Notes under the pieces: model-generated | The model's database searches: none | What the model was told of the DNA's origin: nothing | Seen by the model: the letters and a program-made list of their open reading frames with translations, nothing else | Assembly (NCBI GenBank): GCA_900549405.1 | Contig: URNZ01000006.1 | Span: 4,712-68,711 of the forward strand | Direction of reading: 5' to 3' | DNA length: 64,000 nt | DNA from: an uncultured Eubacteriales bacterium | GTDB lineage: Bacteria > Bacillota > Clostridia > Oscillospirales > Oscillospiraceae | Made by a program: the position numbers and the translations under genes | Part shown: positions 28,891 to 36,957 of the stretch, in pieces | Layout: the number at the start of each line of letters is the position of its first letter | Position numbering within the stretch: the first letter of the stretch is position 1

Positions 28891-30906
28891 ATGCCTGAGA
28901 TCGCAGTATTAGACCCGCATGTTGCCGATTTAATCGCCGCCGGCGAGGTGGTGGAGCGGCCCGCCAGCGCCGCCAAAGAGCTGATCGAAAACGCGGTGGA
29001 CGCCGGAGCCTCCATCGTCACGGTGGAGATCGCCCACGGGGGCATGACCTTCCTCCGGGTGACGGACGACGGCAGCGGCATCCCCGCCGGACAGCTGAAG
29101 ACCGCCTTTCTCCGCCACGCCACCAGCAAGCTCCACTCCGCCCGGGATTTAGAGGCCATCGGCACCCTGGGCTTTCGGGGCGAGGCTCTGGCCGCCATAT
29201 GTGCCGTGTCCCGCATGGAGGTGCTCACCTGCACCGCCGACGCCCCCCTGGGGGCATCCCTGACGGTGGAGGGGGGCGTGCCCGGCCAGGTGGAGGAGGC
29301 GGGCTGTCCCCAGGGCACCACCATGGTGGTGCGGGACCTGTTCTATAACACCCCCGCCCGACAGAAGTTTTTGAAAAAGGACGCCGCCGAGGGGGCCGCC
29401 GTATTCGCCGTGGTGCAGAAGGCAGCCCTGTCCCACCCGGAGGTCTCCTTCCACTTCATCCGGGACGGCAAGCAGGAGCTGATGACCCCCGGGGACGGAC
29501 AATTAAAGTCCGCCGTCTATGCCGTGCTGGGCCGGGAGCTGGCCTTAGGCTTCCGCCCGGTGCAGTCCGCCGGGGAGGACATGTCGGTCACCGGCTTTGT
29601 GTCCATGCCCGCCTGCTGCCGGGCCAGCCGGAACTGGCAGTTCTTCTTCGTCAATGGCCGCCCGGTGAAAAGCCCCCTGATGACCGCCGCAGTAGAGCAG
29701 GCCTATCAGAACCAGAAGATGGTGGGCAAGTTCCCCGGCTGCGTCCTCCATCTGGACATCCGCCGCAGCGCCGTGGACGTGAACGTCCACCCCGCCAAGA
29801 GCGAGGTGAAGTTCGGCAGCGAGCGGCAGGTGTTCTCAGCCGTGTATCACGCCGTCCTGTCCGCCCTGGAGGCGGACCGCTCCCGGCCCCAGGTGGAGCT
29901 GAAGCCCAAGCCCATCCCCGGGGTGCGGTCTCTGGACCAGGTGACGGAGCACCAGATGACCATCACCCCCCGCCCAGCCGCCGCGCAAAAGCCAGTAGGG
30001 GCCGCCGATCTGAAAAACGCAGGGGCCGCTGTCCCCAGCGGCCCGTCTCAACCCCCGCGCCCGGCGATCCCCACGAGACCGGCCACGTCCCCCGTCAACC
30101 TGCGGGTCCAGGACAGCACCTATCGCCCCTTGACCCGGGTTTCCCCCGTTTCACCCGTGGCTGTGGAGAAAAAACCGGAGATCTCTGCCCCCACCCCCGT
30201 CTCCCCCGCCCAACCGGCGGCTTTTGCCACGGAAGAGAAGCCCCATGTGGAAAACCTAGAGCCGAAAGAACCCGAAAGACCTGTAGGGGCCGCTGTCCCC
30301 AGCGGCCCGTCGCCCGAACCCGAGCAGCCCCAGACCCCCGAAGACCTCCCCTGGCGCATGGTGGGCGAGGTGCTGCACACCTACATCGTGGTGGAGCAGG
30401 GGGACCGGGTGTTCTTCATCGACAAGCACGCCGCCCACGAGCGGATGAACTTTGACCGCATGAAGGCCCAGGGCTATGACCCCATGGCCCAGACCCTCCT
30501 CTCCCCCGTCCTGTGCCGCCTGCCCGCCGAGGAGCAGGAGGTGCTGCTGTCCCACCAGGAATTGCTGGGGCAGTTCGGCTTTGACGTGGACCAGCTGGGG
30601 GACGCCCTGGCGGTGCGCCAGGCCCCCTTCGACGTGGACACCGGGGACATCGAGACCACTTTGTCTGAGCTGGCCCAAAAGCTGCTGACCACCGGGGACG
30701 CCGACCCCGCCGCCGCACGGGACGAGCTGCTGCACACCATGGCCTGCAAGGCCGCCATCAAGGGCGGCTGGAAGACCAGCGACCAGGAGCTGGAGCGGGT
30801 GGCCCGGGCCGTCATGTCCGGCCAGGTGAAATATTGCCCCCACGGCAGACCGGTGGCCATTGAGTTGACGCAAAAGGAGTTGGAGAAGCAGTTTAAGCGC
30901 ATCTAA
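28891..30906 (+). CDS. mutL: DNA mismatch repair endonuclease MutL
   Basis: 671 residues. The GHKL ATPase occupies 1 to about 335 (E-L-I-E-N-A-V-D-A-G, D-D-G-S-G-I, T-L-G-F-R-G-E-A-L, N-V-H-P-A-K). The C-terminal domain (about 486-671) has the endonuclease-type motifs D-K-H-A-A-H-E, A-C-K-A-A-I-K and C-P-H-G-R-P, so this is a nicking MutL, as expected without MutH. The linker (336-485) is P/A/S-rich and contains the decapeptide V/A-G-A-A-V-P-S-G-P-S twice (377-386 and 465-474), encoded by copies of the intergenic hairpin repeat. ATG follows AAGGGG. Confidence 0.96.
   Translation: MPEIAVLDPHVADLIAAGEVVERPASAAKELIENAVDAGASIVTVEIAHGGMTFLRVTDDGSGIPAGQLKTAFLRHATSKLHSARDLEAIGTLGFRGEALAAICAVSRMEVLTCTADAPLGASLTVEGGVPGQVEEAGCPQGTTMVVRDLFYNTPARQKFLKKDAAEGAAVFAVVQKAALSHPEVSFHFIRDGKQELMTPGDGQLKSAVYAVLGRELALGFRPVQSAGEDMSVTGFVSMPACCRASRNWQFFFVNGRPVKSPLMTAAVEQAYQNQKMVGKFPGCVLHLDIRRSAVDVNVHPAKSEVKFGSERQVFSAVYHAVLSALEADRSRPQVELKPKPIPGVRSLDQVTEHQMTITPRPAAAQKPVGAADLKNAGAAVPSGPSQPPRPAIPTRPATSPVNLRVQDSTYRPLTRVSPVSPVAVEKKPEISAPTPVSPAQPAAFATEEKPHVENLEPKEPERPVGAAVPSGPSPEPEQPQTPEDLPWRMVGEVLHTYIVVEQGDRVFFIDKHAAHERMNFDRMKAQGYDPMAQTLLSPVLCRLPAEEQEVLLSHQELLGQFGFDVDQLGDALAVRQAPFDVDTGDIETTLSELAQKLLTTGDADPAAARDELLHTMACKAAIKGGWKTSDQELERVARAVMSGQVKYCPHGRPVAIELTQKELEKQFKRI
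29995..30312 (+). repeat. Intergenic-type hairpin repeats inside the mutL linker
   Basis: Copies at 30021-30047 and 30283-30311 carry AGGGGCCGCTGTCCCC followed by AGCGGCCCGTC, and a partial one (GTAGGGGCCGCC) lies at 29995-30006. The full unit also occurs in reverse at 38529-38557, outside genes. All coding copies are in the same reading frame. Confidence 0.85.
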
Positions 30907-30941
30907 AAAGCCTTCCCCACCCAGGGGGAAGGCTTAAAACG
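30906..30941 (+). terminator. Repeat hairpin after mutL
   Basis: AAAAAGCCTTCCCC / GGGGGAAGGCTT stem directly after the mutL stop. It lacks a T tract on the plus strand, so termination is weak; it belongs to the same repeat arm family. Confidence 0.5.
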
Positions 30942-30971
30942 AAGATCAGTTCCCACCAAAAGGAGGTCCAT

Positions 30972-31664
30972 ATGAGCAGCTACATCGACTGGAACCTGTT
31001 TCTTGCGGGATATCAGAAGAGCCGGGGCGGCAGCTTTTTCAGCTGCGGCCGGGAGCGGCTGAACCAGTGCGACAGCCAGCTGGTGCTGCCCGACGGGGAG
31101 GAGCCGCCCCTGTTGATCCTCCTCCAGCGGTGCGCCGAGGGGCGCAGCAGCTGGAACAGTCTGATCGCCCGGACCACCATTCCTCTGGACGGCAGCTACT
31201 CCCTGCACATCCGCCGGAAGGACCTGACCGGGGCGGGCTTTCAGACCCTGATGAGTCTGGCGGGAGAGCGCCGGGACTATGGCGACCCCGCAGCGTTAAA
31301 AGGCCGGGTAGTGACCACCGAAGACCGGGATTTCACCAAGCTGGTGCTGGGGGATCTGGAGCTGCGACGTGCCCTCACCGCCCGCCCGGGCGACTCCCTG
31401 CGGGTGTCCCCCGGTCCCCTGAACGACGGAAACCACACCGTGGAGGTGTGCTGCGAGAACTTCGACGGCACCCTCACCCAGCGCTCCCCCTGGCTCACCG
31501 ACCACATGGCCGCCCTCACCGACGACTGCTTTTTCAAGGACGACGGGGAGAAGTCCGCCCTGCAAAAGGCCGCCCAAGAGGATTTCGACCGGCAGATGGA
31601 CGGCTTTTTGGCGTTTTTGAGGGCCGCGAGGGACGCGGTGAAGAGATGGCCGGTGAAGAAGTAG
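30972..31664 (+). CDS. Hypothetical soluble protein
   Basis: 230 residues; ATG after AAGGAGGTCCAT, so translation is well supported. No signal peptide or membrane span is visible. The centre reads like an alpha/beta fold (D-R-D-F-T-K-L-V-L-G-D-L-E-L-R-R-A-L followed by G-D-S-L-R-V-S-P-G-P), and the end is an amphipathic helix with basic residues. I do not recognise the family. It stands alone between mutL and a repeat element before miaA. Codon use matches its neighbours. Confidence 0.65.
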   Translation: MSSYIDWNLFLAGYQKSRGGSFFSCGRERLNQCDSQLVLPDGEEPPLLILLQRCAEGRSSWNSLIARTTIPLDGSYSLHIRRKDLTGAGFQTLMSLAGERRDYGDPAALKGRVVTTEDRDFTKLVLGDLELRRALTARPGDSLRVSPGPLNDGNHTVEVCCENFDGTLTQRSPWLTDHMAALTDDCFFKDDGEKSALQKAAQEDFDRQMDGFLAFLRAARDAVKRWPVKK

Positions 31665-31673
31665 AGGTGGCTT

Positions 31674-31967
31674 GGTAAAAGCCTTCCCCACCCAGGGGGG
31701 AAGGTGCCCTGGAGGGGCGGATGAGGGGGACCTGCGGGGGTGCATCCGTTGTCGACGGGCGGACACGGAGGTCCGCCCCTACGGCGTGTCACGATGGCTC
31801 TTGTAGGGGCCGACCTTTGCGCAGCCGTTGGCGACGAAGGAGCCTTACGGATGCGGCATACCCCTTGCGGGTACTGTGTCGGCCCGCGATGACCACCGCA
31901 CCCACGATCCCCACCCGCATCCGTCATGGCTGCGCCATGCCACCTTCCCCCAGGTGAAGGCTAACTC
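31674..31967. repeat. Composite hairpin repeat element, long form
   Basis: Outer arms GCCTTCCCC...GGAAGGTGCC...GGCGGATGAGG (31679-31725) and its inverted partner (31917-31963) enclose two core hairpins. The second hairpin carries a 60-bp insert containing GGCGACGAAGGAGCC and ACCCCTTGCGGGT. Bases 31713-31894 appear identical to 56218-56399. No gene is seen in 31665-32011. Confidence 0.88.
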
Positions 31968-31998
31968 CTACATCCTATCTCATCACTCCTAACTCAAA
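31965..31998. repeat. TAACTCC heptad repeat before miaA
   Basis: CTAACTCCTACATCC, TATCTCATCACTCC and TAACTCA lie directly before the miaA ribosome site. Confidence 0.65.
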
Positions 31999-32011
31999 GA
32001 AGGTGAATCCT

Positions 32012-32956
32012 ATGCCCCCTAAAATTTTAGTCATCTGCGGGCCCACGGCCTCGGGGAAGACGGCCCTGGCGGTGGAGCTGGCCCTGCGGCACCATGGCGA
32101 GGTGGTGTCGGCGGACTCCATGCAGATTTACCGCCGCATGGACATCGGCACCGCCAAGCCCACCCAAGCGGAGATGCGTGGCGTGCCCCACCACATGCTG
32201 GACGTGGCCGACCCGGAGGAGGATTTCTCCGTGGCCCGGTATGTGGATATGGCCGCCAAGTGCGTGGACGACATCCTGTCCCGGGGCAGGCTGCCCATTC
32301 TGGCCGGGGGCACGGGGCTGTATATCGATTCGCTGCTCTCGGGCCGGACCTTCGCGCCCTTTCAACCGGACAGCCCCCTGCGGGGGGAGCTGGAGGAGCA
32401 GCTGCGCCGGGAGGGCGGGGCCGCCATGCTCGCCCGCCTGGCCCAGGTGGACCCGGACAGCGCCGCCCGCCTCCACCCCAACGACGAAAAGCGCATTATC
32501 CGGGCCCTGGAGGTGTATCAGTCCACGGGCAAGACCATCACCCAGCACAATCTGGAGACCCGGGCCATCCCGCCCCGGTACGATGCCCTGACCCTGGCCC
32601 TGGCCTTTGAACAGCGGGAGGACATGTGGAGCCGCATCGACCGCCGGGTGGACCAGATGATGGACCAGGGTCTGGTGGCGGAGGTGCAGGGCCTTTTAGA
32701 CTCCGGCGTGCCCGCCAAGTGTACCGCCATGCAGGCCATCGGCTATAAGGAGATGGCCGTCGCCCTGCTCTCCCACGGGGACGTCCGGGCCGCCGCCGAA
32801 GAGATCCAGCTCCGCTCCCGCCAGTATGCCAAGCGGCAGCTCACCTGGTTTAAGCGGAACAAGGCCGCCCGGTGGCTGCTGTGGGGCCGGGAGCCGGATT
32901 TTGCGGCTGCCCTCCAGACTTCGACAGAATATATGGAAGAATTTGGTTTAGTATAA
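32012..32956 (+). CDS. miaA: tRNA dimethylallyltransferase
   Basis: 314 residues. P-loop [10 protein letters not shown] (about 9-18), [19 protein letters not shown], and the C-terminal [10 protein letters not shown]. It adds the isopentenyl group to A37 of tRNAs reading U-starting codons, the substrate of MiaB. The ATG at 32012 has AAGGTG at 9 nt; a GTG at 32003 overlaps that ribosome site. hfq follows 82 bp downstream, the conserved miaA-hfq order. Confidence 0.95.
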   Translation: MPPKILVICGPTASGKTALAVELALRHHGEVVSADSMQIYRRMDIGTAKPTQAEMRGVPHHMLDVADPEEDFSVARYVDMAAKCVDDILSRGRLPILAGGTGLYIDSLLSGRTFAPFQPDSPLRGELEEQLRREGGAAMLARLAQVDPDSAARLHPNDEKRIIRALEVYQSTGKTITQHNLETRAIPPRYDALTLALAFEQREDMWSRIDRRVDQMMDQGLVAEVQGLLDSGVPAKCTAMQAIGYKEMAVALLSHGDVRAAAEEIQLRSRQYAKRQLTWFKRNKAARWLLWGREPDFAAALQTSTEYMEEFGLV

Positions 32957-33038
32957 AAGCACTCAGGGACTTTCCCAAGCACCCCCGGCGTCGCCCGAGG
33001 GTTTGGGACGGGCCCCAAAAGAAAAAGGAGTGCTACTT

Positions 33039-33317
33039 ATGCAGAAAACCAACAACCTTCAGGAGATCTTTCTCACCCAGCTGCGCCGGGAGCGCCGCCC
33101 CGTCACCATGTTTTTGATGAACGGCTTTCAGATGCGGGGCTATGTCACCGGCTTCGACGCCTTTTCAGTGGTGCTGACCAGCGACGGAAAGCAGATGTTC
33201 GTCTATAAGCACGCCATTTCAACCATTACGCCGGAGCGCCCCGTCCCCCTGACGGAGCCTGAAAAAAGTTGTGGAATCCCTCAGTCATCGCCTTACGGCG
33301 ATGCCAGCCCCCTTTAA
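33039..33317 (+). CDS. hfq: RNA chaperone Hfq
   Basis: 92 residues; ATG after AAAAAGGAG. The Sm1 motif (about 8-50: [28 protein letters not shown]) and Sm2 motif (Y-K-H-A-I-S-T-I) are clear. Hfq forms hexamers and pairs small RNAs with targets. Residue 78 onward ([15 protein letters not shown] and the stop) is encoded by a 125-bp repeat element, so the natural tail has been replaced or extended; the Sm core is intact. Confidence 0.93.
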   Translation: MQKTNNLQEIFLTQLRRERRPVTMFLMNGFQMRGYVTGFDAFSVVLTSDGKQMFVYKHAISTITPERPVPLTEPEKSCGIPQSSPYGDASPL

Positions 33318-33395
33318 CAAGGGGGCCTAATAAAGCGTAACATCAGCCCCCCTTGTGAAAGGGGGGAGGGCCGCGAAGCGGCGGGGGGATTCTAC
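33271..33395. repeat. 125-bp MITE-like element with inverted ends
   Basis: The ends are GTGGAATCCC and GGGATTCTAC (9 of 10 inverted). Inside are GCCTTACGGCGATGCC, the inverted pair AGCCCCCTTTAACAAGGGGG and CAGCCCCCCTTGTGAAAGGG, and GGCCGCGAAGCGGC. It begins inside hfq and ends just before the HlyD-like gene. Confidence 0.8.
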
Positions 33396-33419
33396 ATATT
33401 GGCTAGAAAAGAGGACCCC

Positions 33420-34685
33420 ATGAAGCAAGGAAAATCTGTCATCACCTTTGCCATGGCCGCCATCGCCGTGGCCCTGGTCATCTACTTCGGCTTTTACGTG
33501 GCCAAGGTGTTCAGCGAACCCTATACCACCGCCCTGGCCTATACCTACACCTCCAACGACAGCGCCGAGGCCGTGGGTATTCTGGTCCGGCAGGAGACCG
33601 TCCTCCCCGCCCAGACGGGCATCGTGGACGTGACAAGGTCAGAGGGGGAGAAGGTGGGCGTGGGCCAGAGCGTGGCCCAGGTCTATCGGGACAGCCAGGC
33701 CCAGACCAACCAGGCCGACTTAGAGGCCCTGGCCGACCAGATCCAGCTGCTGGAATACTCCTCTGACGGCGGGGGCGTGGACTCCGCCGCCAAGCTGGAC
33801 GAGAATATCTTGCAGGCCGTCACCGCCCTCCACGCCGCCTCCGGCGTGGGGGACTATAACCAGCTGGAGGATCAGGCGCGCACCCTGAAGAGCACCGTGC
33901 TCAAGCGGGGCTATGTCTATGGCAATGGCCTGGGGGCCGAGGAGCTGAGCCAAAAGCTCAACGACCTGAAAAGCCAATATGCCGCCCTGAAGCAGCAGAC
34001 CTCCTCCTCCACCTCCACCATCCGGGCCCCCCAGTCCGGGGTGTTCTCCACGTTGGTAGACGGGTATGAGACGGCGGTGACCCCCCAGACCGTGCTCCAG
34101 CTGACCCCCTCCTCCCTGTCCGCCCTGCTGGCCGGGCAGGGGAAGGAGTCCGGCGGCGGGGTGGGCAAGCTCATCACCGCCACCCGGTGGTATTTCGCCG
34201 CTGCCCTGCCCGTCTCGGTGGCCGAGCGCTTGAAGCAGGGCGGCACGGCCACCCTGCGCTTTACCGGCGACTTTGACCAGGACATCGACATGCGGGTGGA
34301 CCAGATCGGCGAGGCCGAGGGGGACAAGAGCGTGGTGGTCTTCTCCACGGACCGCTATCTGTCCCAGACCACCCTGCTGCGCCAGCAGACGGCGGAGCTG
34401 ATCTTCAACAGCTGGTCCGGCCTGCGCATCCCCAAGCAGGCCCTGCGCATGGAGAAGAGCACCTATACCGACAAGGAGACGGGCCAGGAGGTGCAGAACA
34501 ACCGCCTGGGCGTGTACGCCCTGCTGGGCGGACGGGCGGAGTTTAAGACCGTGGAGGTGGTCACCGAGGGGGACGACTATTACGTGGTCCGTTCCACCAC
34601 CGACGAGAGCGACGCCCTCCGCGCCGGAGACGAGGTCATCGTCAGGGCGACGGAATTGTATGACGGGCAGTTGTTGGAGTATTAA
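33420..34685 (+). CDS. HlyD family membrane-anchored periplasmic-adaptor-like protein
   Basis: 421 residues from the ATG at 33420 (GAGG at 33411). A TTG 21 bp upstream lies in the repeat end and is less likely. Residues 6-28 form a membrane anchor. A biotinyl-lipoyl-like segment follows (V-G-I-L-V-R-Q-E-T-V-L-P-A-Q-T-G-I-V and the partner T-I-R-A-P-Q-S-G-V-F-S), with a coiled-coil region between and a C-terminal beta-barrel. HlyD-like proteins are adaptors of export systems, but no ABC transporter is adjacent. In Clostridia this gene is commonly found beside yggS-sepF-divIVA, so an envelope or division-linked role is more likely; that is inference. Confidence 0.8.
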   Translation: MKQGKSVITFAMAAIAVALVIYFGFYVAKVFSEPYTTALAYTYTSNDSAEAVGILVRQETVLPAQTGIVDVTRSEGEKVGVGQSVAQVYRDSQAQTNQADLEALADQIQLLEYSSDGGGVDSAAKLDENILQAVTALHAASGVGDYNQLEDQARTLKSTVLKRGYVYGNGLGAEELSQKLNDLKSQYAALKQQTSSSTSTIRAPQSGVFSTLVDGYETAVTPQTVLQLTPSSLSALLAGQGKESGGGVGKLITATRWYFAAALPVSVAERLKQGGTATLRFTGDFDQDIDMRVDQIGEAEGDKSVVVFSTDRYLSQTTLLRQQTAELIFNSWSGLRIPKQALRMEKSTYTDKETGQEVQNNRLGVYALLGGRAEFKTVEVVTEGDDYYVVRSTTDESDALRAGDEVIVRATELYDGQLLEY

Positions 34686-34687
34686 AG

Positions 34688-34750
34688 AGTGATGAGTTAG
34701 GAAGGATGAGTTAGGAGTTTAAAAACTCATCTCTCATCCCTCCTAACTAA
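34688..34750. repeat. TAACTCC-type inverted repeat before yggS
   Basis: GTTAGGAAGGATGAGTTAGG and CTCATCCCTCCTAAC form an inverted pair around GAGTTTAAAAACTC. It is the same motif family as at 25500 and 31965. Confidence 0.7.
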
Positions 34751-34787
34751 AAACAAAGACCGAATAAAGACAGAAAAGGTGATCAAA

Positions 34788-35507
34788 ATGGATGTTTCTC
34801 AACATGTTCAGTCGGTAATGGAGCGCATTCGCCAGGCGGCACTGGCCGCCGGGCGGGAGCCGGGGGAGATCACCCTGTGCGCGGCGACGAAGGTTCAGAC
34901 CGACGAGACCATCCGGGCCGCCATTGCCGCCGGGGTGCGGGTGTGCGGCGAGAACCGGGTGCAGGAGCTGGTGGCCCATCTGGCCGCCGACGCCTATGCC
35001 GGGGCGGAGCAGGTCCACTTCATCGGCCACCTTCAGACCAACAAGGTCAAACAGGTGGTGGGCCACGTGGATCTCATCCAGTCGGTGGGCTCTGCCCATC
35101 TGCTCCAGGCCATCCAGAACCAGGCGGACAAGCAGGGTCTGGTCCAGGATATCCTGCTGGAGGTGAACATCGGCCAGGAGGAGAGCAAGGGGGGCTGTAT
35201 GCCCCAGGAGGTGGAAGCCCTGGCCCGTCAGGCCATGGACATGAGCGCCGTCCGCCTGCGGGGTCTGATGGCCATCCCCCCTGTCTCCGCCCAGCCCGGG
35301 GCCAACAAGCCATATTTTGCGGCAATGCGTCAGCTTTTTGTTGACATCAGGGAAAAGATGTCGGATAATAAAAATGATATCGTTTGTCTGTCTATGGGCA
35401 TGAGCGGAGACTTTGAGGACGCCATCGCCGAGGGCGCCACCATGGTAAGGGTGGGGTCCGCCCTGTTCGGCCCCCGGCCCCCCATGAAGTCTCATCTGCC
35501 CTCCTGA
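34788..35507 (+). CDS. PLP homeostasis protein, YggS family
   Basis: 239 residues; ATG at 34788 with AAAGGTGATC before it. The PLP lysine is in C-A-A-T-K-V-Q-T. Other marks are G-E-N-R-V-Q-E-L, H-F-I-G-H-L-Q-T-N-K, S-V-G-S-A-H-L-L, and M-S-M-G-M-S-G-D-F with V-R-V-G-S-A-L-F-G. It is a single-domain alanine-racemase-like barrel without catalytic activity that buffers PLP. Its place directly before sepF is the classic ylmE-ylmF arrangement. Confidence 0.93.
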   Translation: MDVSQHVQSVMERIRQAALAAGREPGEITLCAATKVQTDETIRAAIAAGVRVCGENRVQELVAHLAADAYAGAEQVHFIGHLQTNKVKQVVGHVDLIQSVGSAHLLQAIQNQADKQGLVQDILLEVNIGQEESKGGCMPQEVEALARQAMDMSAVRLRGLMAIPPVSAQPGANKPYFAAMRQLFVDIREKMSDNKNDIVCLSMGMSGDFEDAIAEGATMVRVGSALFGPRPPMKSHLPS

Positions 35508-35561
35508 GTTCGGCTGTGATCTGACCTTTTCAGGATAATCGGAGAGAAAAGAGGAAGTACC

Positions 35562-36083
35562 ATGGGATTATTGGATGAATTCAAGCGCCTTGCCCATCCC
35601 TACGAGGATGAGGAGGAGGACGACTATGACGAGTATGACGCCCCCGCCCCCCGGGCGGAGCGCCAGGACCGGTCTGACCGCAGCGATCGGGCGGACCGCG
35701 CCGCCGAGCGGGCCGAGCGCCGGGAGCGCACCGGGTCGCTGTACAGCTCTGCCCCCATGCTGGAGGAGGAGCGCCGCAGCAATAAAGTGGTGAACATCCG
35801 GGCGGCTACCCAGCTCCAGGTGGTGCTGGTGAAGCCGGAGAAGTTTGAGGACGCCTCCTCCATTGCCGACCATCTGCGGGAGAAGCGCACGGTGGTGCTG
35901 AATCTGGAGTCCACCAACAAGGAGATCGCCCGCCGCCTGCTGGACTTTTTGTCCGGCGTGGCCTATGCCAACGAGGGCAAGATCAAAAAGGTGGCCATCT
36001 CCACCTATATCATCACCCCCTATAACGTGGACATTCTGGGGGATCTCATCGACGAGCTGGAGAATAACGGGATGTATTTCTGA
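35562..36083 (+). CDS. sepF: Cell division protein SepF
   Basis: 173 residues. An N-terminal amphipathic membrane-binding helix (M-G-L-L-D-E-F-K-R-L) is followed by an acidic/arginine-rich linker (15-65) and the SepF domain (about 78-165, with V-V-L-V-K-P-E-K-F-E-D and L-R-E-K-R-T-V-V-L-N-L-E). SepF anchors and bundles FtsZ at the septum. The linker contains D-R-S-D-R repeats. RBS GAGGAAG. Confidence 0.95.
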   Translation: MGLLDEFKRLAHPYEDEEEDDYDEYDAPAPRAERQDRSDRSDRADRAAERAERRERTGSLYSSAPMLEEERRSNKVVNIRAATQLQVVLVKPEKFEDASSIADHLREKRTVVLNLESTNKEIARRLLDFLSGVAYANEGKIKKVAISTYIITPYNVDILGDLIDELENNGMYF

Positions 36084-36085
36084 TC

Positions 36086-36123
36086 CCGCGCCCCCGGGCC
36101 GGTCAGGCAGGGGGCGGTTTTTT
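36086..36123 (+). terminator. Terminator-like hairpin between sepF and divIVA
   Basis: Stem CGCCCCC / GGGGGCG with a longer imperfect loop, followed by TTTTTT at 36118-36123. It directly precedes the divIVA ribosome site (AGGAGGT) and may partly reduce read-through. Confidence 0.65.
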
Positions 36124-36138
36124 AGGAGGTAATGGACT

Positions 36139-36903
36139 ATGCTGACCCCTCAGGAGGTCTCTGAGCGCGCCTTTCAAAAGGCGTCCTTCGGCGGCTATAA
36201 CATGGGACAGGTGGACGAGTTCCTGGATGTGCTCACCGGGGACTATTCCGCCCTGTACAGCGAAAACGCCGTTTTAAAGAGCAAGATGAAGGTGCTGGTG
36301 GACAAGGTGGAGGAGTATCGTTCCACCGAGGAGGCCATGCGCAAGGCCCTGATGACCGCCCAGCGCATGGCGGACACCATGGTGAAAGAGGCCGAGCAGA
36401 AAAAGGCCGAGATGCTCCAGCAGGCTGAGGGCGAGGCCCGGCAGCGCAAGCAGGCTTTAGAACAGGAGCTCCAGGCCGAGGAGTATCGCCTGGCCCAGGC
36501 CAAGGAGCACACCGCCCAGTTCGTCGCCCAGGTGAAGGCCCTTCAGGCCGCCCAGGCCCAGTATCTGGACCAGCTCTCCCAGCTCTCCCCCGCCGCCCCC
36601 GTCCAGAGCCAGGAGGACCGGGTGGAGGAGGCCGCCGAGGAGATCGACGACAACGTTCAGCGCCTGCTGGCCCAGGCCATGCAGGAGGCCACCGCCGCCA
36701 ACCAGGCCCAGCAGGCCCAGGAGACCGAGCAGGACCAGTCCCAGCCCGAGGCCGACCTGTCCGACACCGCCGAGTTCTCCCCCGTCTCCGCCCAGCCCCA
36801 GCCTGAGGAGCAGGCCCAGGAGGAGGACGTGCCCCCCGCCCGCCGGGATGGCCGCATCGATTTCGGTTCCCTGCAATTTGGCCGGGATTATGAGATCAAG
36901 TAA
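36139..36903 (+). CDS. divIVA: DivIVA domain-containing protein
   Basis: 254 residues. The N-terminal membrane-binding motif (F-x-K-A-S-F-G-G-Y-N-M-G-Q-V-D-E-F-L-D) is followed by a coiled coil to about residue 150. A Q/E/A-rich disordered region (150-230) and a basic end follow. DivIVA marks curved membrane at the septum and poles and recruits division or wall-growth proteins. It closes the yggS-sepF-divIVA group and ends at a strong terminator. Confidence 0.92.
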   Translation: MLTPQEVSERAFQKASFGGYNMGQVDEFLDVLTGDYSALYSENAVLKSKMKVLVDKVEEYRSTEEAMRKALMTAQRMADTMVKEAEQKKAEMLQQAEGEARQRKQALEQELQAEEYRLAQAKEHTAQFVAQVKALQAAQAQYLDQLSQLSPAAPVQSQEDRVEEAAEEIDDNVQRLLAQAMQEATAANQAQQAQETEQDQSQPEADLSDTAEFSPVSAQPQPEEQAQEEDVPPARRDGRIDFGSLQFGRDYEIK

Positions 36904-36910
36904 AATTTTA

Positions 36911-36949
36911 GGCATAAAAAACAGCCCTGAGAGGGCTGTTTTTTATGCC
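36911..36949. terminator. Bidirectional terminator divIVA / M23 gene
   Basis: GGCATAAAAAACAGCCCT / AGGGCTGTTTTTTATGCC with a GAG loop, between convergent genes. Confidence 0.9.
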
Positions 36950-36957
36950 TGTTTTGT

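Noticed and set aside
31277..31927. Minus-strand open frame sharing a long identical peptide with one at 56073-56432
   Set aside because: The shared peptide is the translation of the repeated 180-bp core; no ribosome site or independent coding signal.
33399..33419. TTG start for the HlyD-like gene
   Set aside because: The TTG lies at the edge of the 125-bp repeat and has no ribosome site; the ATG at 33420 has GAGG at suitable distance.
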